This document shows, one piece after another, positions 19,516-31,280 of a stretch of 39,497 bases of DNA. This DNA is from Condylostoma magnum (lineage: Eukaryota; Ciliophora; Heterotrichea; Heterotrichida; Condylostomatidae), in the NCBI GenBank assembly GCA_920105805.1, contig CAKKTI010000023.1, positions 1 through 39,497 on the forward strand. Reading direction: 5' to 3'. Both the position numbers and the translations under genes were made by a program. Position 1 is the stretch's first letter; each line of letters opens with the position of its first letter. The notes under the pieces were generated by a model, which did not search any database, was not told the DNA's origin, and saw nothing but the letters and a program-made list of their open reading frames with translations.

Positions 19516-21318
19516 TTACTGTCTACTATATTTTTGTAAATTAATCCATAGCTCTCTAAGATACTCTCTTAAAGGATACGTCCTTCTAAATGTGTCCTCA
19601 TTTTTTATAGGCAGATGAGCTGCTTCAAAGGAAGTGCCTTATTAAAGGGCAATTAAAATTTCTTTGAGTCTTTTGATAAGTTCAATCTACCTATAAAATA
19701 TCTTTTTCTGTGAAATTCTATAATGTAAGCTCATGGTTTACCTAAAATCTAGCCCTCCTTGCAATAACTACTACACATCATCTGATAAAAGAGTAGTAAA
19801 TCGAGAGTTCAGTTCTGCAAAAAGTAGTAGGATTTTCTCTATCACTAGTAATTCTATAGTTAAGTTAAAAGGTTAATCTCTCAGAAACGCAAATTGTTCG
19901 AATTAACTTGGAACTAGTTATTTTCTATAATAAGTGAAAATATCAGTATTCAGTTTATCAAATTTTAGCTTAAATAACCTCGTAACTCTTCCCAAAGTGA
20001 GCTTTTGCAACTTCCTTCTAAAACTTTTATCCTGAATATCCTTAATAGCTATAGTAGTCTTTGGCCTTACTCCAGTATCTCACATTCTAAAAGTCATTGA
20101 ATCATATCTATTATCAAAATAACAAAATCCATAGTCAAGCAGTAAATCGTGATTATTCAACCTTCCATAGCAATTATAAACTTACTATCCTTTCCTAAAA
20201 CTGCAATTTTTTTCACATCTATACATAAAATATTTAACAATTTCAACATCAGGTGCAGGATCAACTTCTTATTCAACTGTAGTGCTTTCGTATGGATCTA
20301 CCGACTCCTCAGATTCCTCCGACTCATCCTCATTGTACTCCTCAGGCTCATTTCGCATTTCATCGTCATCCGAGCTGCTGACGTATCCTTTTACTAAATC
20401 ATCAATTTCCCATATATTATTACACTTCCGCAACTCATTATGCTCAGGCAGTTCATCAATGTACTTTTCTAATCTATTCATTAGTGTTCTACCCCCCATA
20501 GGAAATCTGGGTCTGGATTATTTGTTTAAAAAATCCGAGTAGTCTACTGATGTATAGTTTGAATTTACCTTAGACATTAAATACTTGTTAGTTTTAGATT
20601 CATATTACACATACAAATCAGCATGGTTTATGTTATCAGCCAGAGGAATAACCATTCCTTTCTCCCAAGCAAATGATCGAGTAGTTACTAGTTTATAACT
20701 TATGATAAAAAATCTTTATAAATCTTGGTCCACTGGGTAGAACTAGGGATACTTAAAAACATATTCATTAAGAGAGCATCACAAACTTTAAACTTCATCT
20801 TTGCTTTTCTTGGCATCATGGGCTATGTAAGGATCTTGTAGTAGGGACTAGTCCTCGTTTGACCAATCTCATAATACATCTATTTCTGGTACAATTTGGA
20901 AGTAAGGGTACCAAAAACTCTACTCCCCCTTGATTATTTCGTACATTATGAACAAATAAAGCATGTCATCGTAGGCTCTGGAAGAATCATCAAACCATTT
21001 CTTATTTTCCTCTCATATTACTCTTAATTCACTATTTTTAGCAGTAATTGGAGATATAGCTATTGTGTATGGAACAAATATAAAGGCTTTTTAGGAAGAA
21101 ATGTCACAGTTGGCCATTGCCCCTACTAGTCCTTCCTTTCCAAATGCTACAGGATAATCAATGCTTGGGTAAATAGCTCCATTTTCATCAAGTCATTATT
21201 TATATGCAATTATTTCAGGATCATTCTAATGCTTTAAAGTTTCCTCTTCATTTACTTCTGGAAATAAAGTGCCTTAGATTTGATCTATACAATCAATATC
21301 AGTGTTAAAGCTCTCCAT
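19516..21318 (-). CDS. SET-domain protein of the SETD3/Rubisco-LSMT type
   Basis: 600 residues. The SET signature is split as usual: RSFAWEKGMVIPLADNINHA at about residues 214-233 (the NH motif that binds S-adenosylmethionine) and YNCYGRLNNHDLLLDYGF at about 379-396 (catalytic Tyr region). Between them is an acidic Asp/Glu/Ser insert (about 310-355) not typical of the core. The C-terminal 200 residues are helical and fit the Rubisco LSMT substrate-binding domain. SETD3 methylates actin His, LSMT-like enzymes methylate Lys of non-histone proteins; the substrate here is unknown. The stop TAA 19516 follows 40 codons without any in-frame stop, in which Gln is written CAA/CAG; upstream, Gln is often TAA/TAG. 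The start at 21318 is 69 bp from the divergent surface-protein ATG. Confidence 0.82.
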
Positions 21319-21387
21319 TTTTTATTATAACCTTACATTTTTAGGCACAGCCTTCTTTCATTACTCCGTATTTACGTTAAGAATAAA

Positions 21388-24300
21388 ATGTACTGAATCA
21401 AAATATGACTCCTTATTACACTTTCCCAGGGACTCTCAACCTCGGCAATAGAACCTCTAATAGACTCTGGTTCTATATCCCACTAACGATAAACCTGAAA
21501 TCCCCGTCCAATCCACTTAAATTAATCAAATCAAGGTCTACAGGCATCCCTAACCTTCTACATACGCACATCAGTCTCTTTGGATTCTGGAAGTGTGATA
21601 GAAGTTACTTATCCCAGCGATTTAAACTCAGGTAATACAGTTACTAAGAGTCTTTCTTAGGCCCTGGATGCGGATGGTGAAGCAAGTATAACATTAGACC
21701 CCATTACACTTCCTGATAACTCTAAGGCTTATGGGCCCTTCAAAGTTATTGCTAGAAGTTCGACTAATGGCTAAATAAAAGCAATGACTAATGCCTTTGG
21801 GTCAATTTACTTAAAACCAAACGCGGGTTAACTATCTTTTGCAAGTGTTTCTACTATAACTGGCAATGCAGCCTCTCCTAATACCTTGACTCCTATCAAT
21901 TTTGTGTTTGAACTCAGTTATGATGTATGGGCCTATGATGTTTTTGCTATTACTGCTCTAAATTCAGATTGGACGTTGTCCTCTAGTCCTAATTGCAGTT
22001 CTACCAGGAGTAGTGGAGTTCCTAGTGTTTTTGTATCGGTGAATAATAACAATAGTCTAGATTGCTCGTCATCTGGGGACACGATTTATATATACGGAAT
22101 TGCTTAGGAGATTGATATCAATGTAAGTGATAATACTGCGGAGTTCTAGATTGAAGGATTTATTTCGCCTAAATACGTAACATCTACTGAGTAGAATCAG
22201 TGAAGCATGACACATTGGAGGGGTTGGGCTAATTATCAGATTGCTACTTGGACTGGAAGCGGAGTTGTTACTAACCCTGCCGTTTTATCTATACAAAGCT
22301 GGAGTCCTTATTCAGATTTCTAATAACTTGATATTGTTTCTGGGCTCACACTATACATGAATGTTGCAGTCAGTGGAGATTAAGATATTCCTAGTGGAGG
22401 AAGAATTGACTTCAGTTTTACTAACGTTGATATACAGACACCTAAATGGGCAAATTTTGATACTGAGCAAAACGTTGTTGGAGAATCTGACTCTGGGTAT
22501 GTATATGTTAATTATATCAACTCAGAGGTCAACCTAACGGCTTCCCTAGCAAATCAAACAAAAGCTACGGTTAACATAGGTTCAGGTGGTCTCCCCTCAG
22601 GGACATAAGTGACTTTATCGCTTTTAACAGAATTCATAAATTCACAGTCAGCCTCAGTGTCAGCTGAATCAAGTAACGGGACAAGTACTATAGATACTAC
22701 ATCTTAGCCAACTGTTATAGAGTATGCAGCGAATAATTCAGCCCGCAAGTGTAGTTTCTATGACCTTTACTTCTCTCCTAATCTTAACGGTTCAGCATCA
22801 AATGGAGTCAATTCCACTGGAGATAATTCAAACAAGTATATTTTCTTTGGCTTTGAAGCTGCTACAGGCCCTAATTTAACCAATGTACTTATAAAGCTGC
22901 ATATGCCGGGATAACTAGGTGTATTTCTGAATGATTTTGCAGTTTAATTCAATAATCAAGGAGGAGGAATGCAAGCAGATTACTTAAAACACACTGATGT
23001 TGCTACTCAATACGGAACTGATCTGTCTGGAGGAAGTCTTACCACAGGCACTAATATTTCTGTATCAACCTCTGAGAATTCTTTAAGCTTTAACGCTGAT
23101 ATTACCAGTGCTGATGGAGCTGTTGTAAGTATAAATAATGCAAATGCTTCAAATGCCATTACAAGTTTAGGACTTCCTAGAGTAGAATCGAATCTTTTTA
23201 CCAGATATGAAACTTATATTGCAGTTTCTTAGTAAGGACAGCCCACTTATGTATAATTTAAGTAAATTTCATTTACTGCGAATACTTTCTAAGCTGCTAC
23301 TTTTGTTAATCAGTGTTATAATGTGAGACTTATTACCCTACAAACAAAATTTAATACAAGCTCAGGAAGTTATAGGGTAAAATTTGAATTTGGCGCGGAT
23401 TATGACAGCTTATTTTAATCAGGACTATAATTAAATGATTTTTACCCCATAACATCCCCTACAACCAATGCAGGTGATATTTCTTTATAATTATCAGCAT
23501 CTAGAACCTTACTTTTAACTAGAAACAACAACAGCTGGGATTCTAGTATTTCCTATCAATTCTATACAGCTTTGCAAACCAGTACAATTACTACCCATTA
23601 AGCTACTATAACCCTTTACTTTGAGCTTCAAAACACATCAATATAGCAGGTTGTATTAAAACAGTCTAATATCGCTACTAACACAGCCTTAACTCCAGAA
23701 ACAGCAGCTGATTTACCCTAAACAGGTCCTTTTACAATTTCTCAAAGCCTTACACTGTCCTCAAGTGCAGATGCAATAGCTGGTCTAACAGCCAATTAAA
23801 ACTACAGCTTTATAATGCAGTTTCCTCAAGGCTTTGACGTAACTGGAGGAACGCTAGTTATTTCAGATAATGGCGGAGCTTAGGTAGTGAACTCTACATC
23901 AATAAACCTTCTAGGTGCAGGGAATTTCTTGTTTAAATTTCCGTCAGTAATAGCGCATAATGCCCAATGTCCTGATGCTAACTGTGGTATGACAGTTTCT
24001 AATATAAAAGCTCCTCGTGCAGACTATGGATCCCAGACTATTTACTATGGCTCAACTACTGAGTGCAATTAGGATGATGCAATAACAACAACTAGAGGAA
24101 ATATAGTACTAGGTGGTCTAACACAAGATAGCATAAAAGTCAGAGGCCCTGATAACTACAGCTACACACTTACTTTCACGTTAACACCGGATCACTATAT
24201 ACCAACGGGCGGCACTCTTGCGTTTTCTTTACAGTCAGACTGGAAACAATGCAACTCTGTTTGTACTTTTTCAGATGGAGCGACAGGGTCATGCTAGTTT

Positions 24301-27300
24301 TCTAATATCGGAACACTAACTACAGATTATGTATCGGATGAAATCACAGTTACAATTACTGATCTACTACCTCCGGGCTCAACAGGTAATAATAATGTAA
24401 TTTCCCAAGCTACCAGTAGAGACGGCTCAGCGATTATTGATTAGAGCAACTTTGCTGATAATTTACAAATCGTAGCTAAAAATCCAGTAGGCTTTACTAA
24501 TGTGTAAGAGTTCAGGACAATTCCTCCTCATGCTTCCCTTATAAGTACCGACTTTTATTTGAGGTTTAGTATGAGTAAATCAGTACCCACTGGAGCGGTA
24601 TTAAAGGTATAAGCTCCACAAGGCATAGAGTACTTTACTCGTTCTAGTGCTAACAATTATGTATTCTTTTCTAAAAAGTACAAATAAGTGCAGATTTCTT
24701 AATCTAGCATTGATATAACTATAGATGAAGGTATCAATGCAGATGAGATTGTAGAGCTATATGTGGAAGATGGCTTTGATAATCCGGCTAATACACTGAG
24801 CAGTATATTTACTATAAAGGCTGAGTATACTTGCAGTGGAGAAACTATAGTTATAAACGACGACTCTGATAACTCGGTGACTAATCCAGACAGTTTGCTG
24901 TAATTGCAGATTAACTCTGGTACTTTAGGCACCCTAGGCACAGCCTCTGTATAATAATCTTTGAAGAATGCTGGAGAGCTGTCTTCTTACACATTTGCTT
25001 TCTCTACTTCCGGAGCTGTTGAGTCCTCTGATGAATTTTGAATTAAGTTCCCTAGAGCTTATGATGAGTTAGTTTCTACAGAGCAGTGGTCAAGTGAACA
25101 AAGCTTTAAAAGGTATCGCACAGCTGCTCCTAATCATTATTATATCAATTGCTAGAGTTAGGAGCTAGGGAATGATGTTGAATGTACTGTGGATCATAGA
25201 TTCGTAAGAGTTTTCAATATAGCTTCTCTTTCAACTGGATAGGCCGTTACTATTACTATTAATGAAGTGTAGAACCCAGAGGCTAATATCAATAGTAATT
25301 TTTTCAAGATTTATCATATCGGGGAAAATGGAGATGTAAAGGCCTTTAATGAAAATGTGAATGGAGTTAGTATTGATGCATTGCCTGCATAAAATATCAC
25401 TATACAGCAAGTTGTAGTTGGTAATTAAGAGCAGTAATAGTTGTCTGATTACACTGTCAAGTTTTAGTTCTAAAGCATTGCAATTCAGTAGGATTATAGT
25501 ATAAGTTTACTATTGCCTAGATAATATAGGACTAATTTAAGCTAAACTGGTTCAAATTTAAGCACTCCTGTATGCACTTTGGCCTATTTTGATACCAGTG
25601 ATAATGTTTCCGACATAGGAAATTAAAACAACACTGGAACTAACTATACTGGTGTAAATACTTGCTAAGTTAAGGATAATGAGATAATAATTGACTTTAC
25701 TGAGAGTAATACAACTATCTTTGACTAGAATTTAAGGATGGATTGGAAAATAAGTTAATTAGTCAACCCTGGTTGGGGAAATACAAGGTTAAATACAGTA
25801 AATCCCACCGGATTTTACGATGCTTGGGATTCTAACGTCTTTCCTATACATGATACTTGGACCTATCAGCTTCAACTTGGATTATTTGATGATACGAATG
25901 ATTTACTACTAGCGAGGTCCTATACTAACGTAAATGGGGCATGGCTAGGGTTTGAAAGCAAATTCAGAGGTTTTACTGTAAATTAGTATAATCCTATAAA
26001 TAACAGTAATTACATATACATTATTTCGGGGAGTTAGAGCAATGATATATGAATAGAAAGTGTTAATGGGCCACTAGCTGCTCAATAGGTAGTATTTAGT
26101 GCATCGTAGAATGATTTTAGTAATTCCACTGGAAGTTTGCAGTTCTCGTCTGTTATATATAACTGGAAAATGTTTGCTAATGAATATCGAATAGCATTTA
26201 GAGTAAGTGCTTCTGGAGAGTCTGATCAAGGGATTTACTATATTGACTGGTCTCTTAGCATAGACTAATTTGAGGGAGTTAGTACAAATCACTATAATCC
26301 CCCAGTAAAAACACTAGTAGAGGTAAACAATAATGTGAAAGCAGCTTTTACAGTTTCTCCCAGCTAAGGCTTGATTGTTGAAGTTGGAAAGACTTCAATT
26401 CCTGTTAAAATCCATACTGATAATGCTCCTTTTGAAGGCTTAAATTTAGTTCTTTCTCTATCTAATACTACTCTAGGGAATAAGATTACTTTAAGCCAAA
26501 CTAACATTAATTTTATACCTGATGTTAATACTAGATATGTGACAATATCCATAACATCTGACTACGATTTATAAAATGATCCTAATGAGCTCAGTGTACT
26601 TTTTTCCTTGTAAGGAGCTAATTATCTATTTTATCAATCATTACCCCCATTATAATTTGCTATAGCTACAGCAACAACTTCAGATGCTGAACCACAAGCT
26701 CCGACTATTCAGCTCTCTAATACCACTAGAACCTCGGTTAACATATCAGTACAAGGATCAGTTGATTACGGACAAGTATACTGGTATTGTGCTCCAGACG
26801 GTGACGCTGGTATGTCTACATCTGGGCTGTTGTAAAGTCTTTCTAACTACTACTAACTTGAAGAAGATTCTATACAAACAGATTAACTAACACGAGCTGA
26901 TTTGGAATTCAGACCAGCAGACTCTGACTCCTCAGACTACGACGACAATTGAACAATGTTTATGCACAGACAGTACAAAACTCACCTATAAAGCTAAACA
27001 TGGAGCGGTGTTGTAACAGTAATTGGAAATACAGCCTAGCAAGCAGCACAGATTACCTCCCTAGCAGCCTAAACAACCTACAAATGCTGGGCGTATTTAC
27101 AAGACAAGTATCTAAATCTTTCCTAAGCTGCTACTAGTACTTTTACTACTGATACTCTTCCATAGGCCGTCAACTTTTAAATCACCTTTTCTACTACCTA
27201 AGACTCACTTGTATAAGAAACATTCGAAAGTGACTTTTAAAGCTTTATTGCTGAGGCTTTTGGAGTTCAGCCTAAAAGGCTGATAGATTTTAGTTATTAG

Positions 27301-27954
27301 AGTGTTCAACCATCCGAAAACACTACAGGATCTGCTACTTTTTCCTGAAATGTGCCAGCTTTAAGGTAAGTTGAAGGACCTATTCCTGGGGTTTTAATGG
27401 AACTGTAGGACTCTAAGCTATAAATACTTAGTAAGAGAATAGCAACTAAGGTGCCAAATACTCCTAAATATAATCTGAATGTTATTGATGCTTTTATCGC
27501 ACATAATTGGGACTCTGTGAATTTACCTTAGTAAGGTGATGTTCTAACACAAACTGAAGTTTCCTTTACCGCTGCATGTACTGCCGCGTCTGGGTATATA
27601 TGTGCTGACTGTGTTTTGCCTGGCAATTAAAAATACCCTAACCATAATTAGATTTTAGTAGGGTTAAATGAAAACAATGATGTTGCTACTAGTTTTGCTT
27701 GTACAAGATTTACAACCCCAAATTAGTAAGTTACTATGAATCTATATGAACTTTAGGCTACTACATAGTATAAATGCTATTTTTAGTGCTTTAATGATTA
27801 TCCTGGATGGCCTGGGTTTATTATCTATACATAGAGTGAGGAAAACCCTATATATTCAGTAGCTATTATTACTAATGGAGAGGAAGAAAGTAGTGATGAG
27901 TTCTCTGAGAGTTTGGTACTAGGCTTGGCAATTTTTATAGGATTATTAATTTAG
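21388..27954 (+). CDS. Giant secreted surface protein with GPI-signal-like C-terminus
   Basis: A single frame of 2188 residues. The start MYWIKIWLLITLSQGLSTSA is a signal peptide in which Trp3 is a TGA codon. The body is Ser/Thr/Asn-rich with many N-glycosylation sequons, almost no Lys/Arg clusters, and recurrent beta-strand blocks of the form SGTxVTLSL, PTGGTLAFSL and TGAVLKVQAPQG, suggesting many divergent copies of one beta-sandwich module. Near residues 1760-1900 a fibronectin-III-like unit shows VYWYCAPDGDAG and a later AAQTTYKCWAYLQD. The tail has an acidic Ser-rich stretch (EEESSDEFSE) followed by an uncharged hydrophobic end, LVLGLAIFIGLLI, directly before TAG 27952: the form of a GPI-attachment signal. 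No TGA follows in frame for several hundred bases, so TAG must stop it. Probably a cell-coat or adhesion protein; no named family recognised. Confidence 0.85.
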
Positions 27955-28291
27955 TTTGAAAAATGTAATAATTTAAAAATAATCAGGAGCATCTGGTTAG
28001 CTTAAGTGTCAAATAACTACTTAACTACTAAGTAATCGAAGGGTATTGTTAAATAATAATTTAAATTTACTAGCTATATATACTGCGAAAATATAAAGCA
28101 TATTACCGTTCATTTTTATTAAAACGATACTTTAGATAATAAACTTAATATTGAAGCAATATAATGCGTTTATATCTTGGTTAATTGCAGATTAATATAA
28201 TAAATATTCATCGTATTTAACAAATAATTATTCAATATTTAGAGTATAAATAAAGAAACTACAATCAAATCAATTAAAATGAAATATAGAA
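27955..28291. other. AT-rich intergenic region between convergent genes
   Basis: About 340 bases between the surface-protein stop and the TBP stop. Low GC, no convincing coding frame, RNA gene or repeat on either strand. Confidence 0.5.
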
Positions 28292-28984
28292 TTAATCTCC
28301 TCTAAATTGCACTAAAACTGGATGAATTTTTTCAAAAGCCTCCTCCATATCCTATCTTGTTTTAGCGCCGGTTAATACTAACTTTCCCGATGAAAAAATG
28401 AGCAACACCACTTTTGGTTTGTGTATATTATAAATCAGTCCCGGGAATATCTCTGGCTCATACCTACAATAAGTGCCATGTGAGCACTTTAAATCCACTA
28501 ATTTTACCCTAAATTTAACATCAGCACTTCCAACCATATTTTGAACCTTAAACTCGGTAAATCTAGCAGCTTAAAATCCAAGTCTTTGAATAATTCTTGT
28601 GAATCTGTGTAACAATTACTTCTTAGCCGAATCTCTCGCCTGTGAATCATCCTTAGCCCCTGTGACTACCATCTTCCCACTATGAAAGATCAACGCGGTT
28701 GATTTCGGCTAACGGATCCTCATGATAACCGCGCTAAAACGTTTGGGATTGTATTCTACATTCAAAGCGTTTGTTGCAATACGGTCTAAATCCAAATTGC
28801 ATTTTAGATTCACAGTTGCCACGACGTTTCTTAGTAAAAGTTACTGTAAAACTGGACGTGTTACTTAGTTTTAGTTGATGTTGACTTATTGATCCGGGTC
28901 GAAATTGGTGTTTTATAATGCGAATGAATTTCTGGAGTTTAGCAAGCCGTCGAAGCTTTGTCTGCTTTCTAAGTTTGGTAACAT
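28292..28984 (-). CDS. TBP: TATA-binding protein (TBP)
   Basis: 230 residues. After a variable Asn/Gln-rich leader of about 50 residues come the two TBP repeats (about 52-137 and 138-230). Hallmarks: [73 protein letters not shown] and [15 protein letters not shown]. It nucleates pre-initiation complexes on RNA polymerase I, II and III promoters. Conservation of the DNA-binding saddle is high, including the paired SGK-TGAK strands. The second repeat has a divergent loop ([10 protein letters not shown]) in place of the usual LTHxxFSS. The stop TAA 28292 lies where TBPs normally end, 19 codons after the last in-frame TAG. The start ATG 28984 follows an A/T-only run on the minus strand. Confidence 0.95.
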
Positions 28985-29755
28985 TTATATTTTATTTTTA
29001 TTAGTTGAGGGGGCAGGAGATGTTTATAAGTTGGGGGTCTATTAGGCTTTTAGATATTTTTGTTCATTTAGTAGTCATTTGCTTGAAATTCTAGTAGGTT
29101 AGATTTTAAACAAATTTTCACAATTATTCATCATGTCCAATCATTTAACTCGCTTGTTTGTTTTTACCTTATAGCTTTTATCTTACCTCTTACTTTAATG
29201 TCGGGGTATATTCTCTAATAAAACATGAAAATTCATAGCATTATAATAGGAGAATTTTAGAGTGGGAAATTAGAATTATATTAGGAAGTTTGTAATATTT
29301 GGGGGATAAGGATGCTTTTTGTTTATTATTCCTTGATTTTACTCGTCTAATTGAGGTAATTGTATTGAAGAATTCAAATTTAGTTAGAATATGTATTGCT
29401 TTGGTATAAATTATTACAAGTTTATCAGTTTAAGAAGGGCTTGTATTAATTATTACAGACAGTAGGGTATAATAGTAGTCAAATGATAATTATTAATTAT
29501 ACTCTATATATTCAGGGTTATGAGAATCCTGAACTTAAAAATAATTGCATACCAAGCTCCCATAATAAAGCACAATAGTGTTTCTAAAGATAATTATTAG
29601 TATCAAATAAAACCATATACTATTTCAATCAAAAGGAGATAACAAGATATTAATCTTATCCTTGTATTTTACTAAAACATACATGTAAATACAGTAGTGC
29701 TATTTTCCGAAAATAGCTCTAACAAATAAACAATAATCTTTTTATACTAAAATAA
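28985..29755. other. AT-rich intergenic region with a perfect palindrome
   Basis: About 770 bases between two minus-strand genes: upstream of TBP and downstream of the PDI-like gene. GC is low. It contains a hairpin with arms TTCAGG/CCTGAA at 29511-29533 and the palindrome at 29699-29717, listed separately. A plus-strand frame at 29133-29465 was considered and not accepted. Confidence 0.5.
29699..29717. repeat. 19-bp perfect palindrome, 9-bp arms around one base
   Basis: GCTATTTTC, a single C, then GAAAATAGC: the two nine-base arms are exact reverse complements. It lies 39 bases beyond the stop of the PDI-like gene, thus in its 3' flank. It could be a dimeric protein-binding site or a 3'-end signal; as RNA the one-base loop could form only with the arms partly opened. 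Function unknown. Confidence 0.6.
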
Positions 29756-31273
29756 CTAAATTTCATCTCTAAAAACTCTAGCGTTCTCGTTAATGAATTC
29801 CTGTAAGTTTTCTAGATTTAATTCCTCATCAAAACGAACTGGTCTCTCTGGATGATCCATAGGAACATAAAATACTTAAGGTAGAGGCTTCGCTTAGAAT
29901 TACCTGGGTAGTTGATTTTTTAGTCCATCTATTTTTGTTACTGTAAGCCTTCCTGTATCTCTATATTTAGCCCCTAACTTCTCAAAATGATTTAAAATCT
30001 GTATATCAGAGTTATTGGAATCGTAAATATATACTAAAACATCTTAGTCAGTATACATTGCATTATCTTTAAAATTTCTTCCAACTAGATGCTTTACATC
30101 ATTTTCCCATATACTTTTTAAGGGGGTTTCGGACTTTATATACGGCCTAAGTTATCCCTTAGAATACTGATCTATTTTAAATTCAAGTTTATAAATATCA
30201 AAATAGCCTAAATCATTATAAAGTTCGTCTTGATATACGGCATATTTTAGCTGCTTTTTCGCATTTTCAATTACTAGAAAGATTTTATCCTCATCATTGT
30301 TCAAAAACTCTTCAACCTGATATCTCATTGTACTTTTATCAGTAATAGCGAATTTATACTTTTAATCGGACTTAAACTCACTAACATGATCTTTAATGCC
30401 TTAGTAAAACCTGTTTACAAAATATCTAATTGTGCTGTAATTCATTCTTTCATCAAAATTAAACCATAATGTTATAAGAGGCTTTGTTTCATCTTGCTTA
30501 AAAACGCTTTCACTGTCATAGTTATAAAATCCGATTACAGAGTAATACAATGAATCAACTTATTTCTGCAAGTCTTATAAGTCCTACCACTCAACTAAAG
30601 GAACATATTATCTGCTAACAGGTGTTACTAATAAATTCCCTCTTACAATAACAATAGCTTCATTATCAATATCGAATTTGACTGACCAGCTGCCATCCTC
30701 GTTTATAGCAAACCCGAAGTTGTATACTCCTGAGTTATTATACGCAAGTTGCAGAAAGTCTTTATAGGCTTAGCTTTCCTTACTGTCAAATACACCTACA
30801 ACTATTCCCTTTACAGGGGCAGTTTCCTCTACATATTTATCAATTTCAGATATATCAAAGAATTCATGTATAGAAGGCCTTCTACTCTCTAAGAATTGCT
30901 TTAAGTTTCCTTCATGTAGTGATTAGTAATAATACTACGGCTCTGTTGTGTATGCCCTGTAATACCTCAACGCGGGGTATTTGCTTTCAGCGTATTAATC
31001 CTCTAGTACTTAGTTCTAAGCCACGAATACGTCAATCTTCCCTATTGCAATGTCGTCATACTCCGAGGTTAGCTAATCTGCTATCTTTTTGAACCTTATA
31101 CCAAACTTTTGACATTCACTGCTATATTTCAAGTAATAGTACACAACTCTAAGCTTATTTGAATTCTCCTCTAAGAACTACCCGATATTATCACTAGTTA
31201 ATTCATAAATTTAGTTCTCCATTAGATACTCTGACGTGGAAAGCTATAAGAGCCCTAAGAAAATAGCAATCAT
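29756..31273 (-). CDS. PDI-like ER protein without CxxC active sites
   Basis: 505 residues, the usual length of four-domain protein disulfide isomerases. It begins with a signal peptide (MIAIFLGLLQLSTS). An N-terminal thioredoxin-like domain shows the expected beta-alpha order, but the active site is replaced by SSECQKF with one Cys at 54. The C-terminal a'-like domain (VLVYIYDSNNSDIQILNHF) has no Cys where CGHC should be, followed by the typical TKIDG strand, a cis-Pro-like PLPQVFYV, and a C-terminal helix. So it is probably a redox-inactive chaperone-like member, like ERp27/PDILT types. The protein ends FRDEI before TAG 29756; RDEI may be a KDEL-like retrieval signal, which would also confirm that TAG is the stop. 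It starts 7 bp from the divergent acidic-protein gene. Confidence 0.75.
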
Positions 31274-31280
31274 TTTAAAT
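31274..31280. promoter_or_regulatory. 7-bp spacer between divergent start codons (TTTAAAT)
   Basis: Seven A/T bases separate the ATG of the PDI-like gene (minus) from the ATG of the acidic-protein gene (plus). With the two start codons the string is nearly palindromic. It is the second spacer of exactly this length in the window (compare 9991-9997). A shared core promoter or initiator is an inference. Confidence 0.4.

Noticed and set aside
29133-29465. 110-codon plus-strand frame starting MSNHLTRLFVF, with a signal-peptide-like start
   Set aside because: Low GC, no recognisable family and tolerance of all stop codons make it indistinguishable from chance; transcripts would decide.
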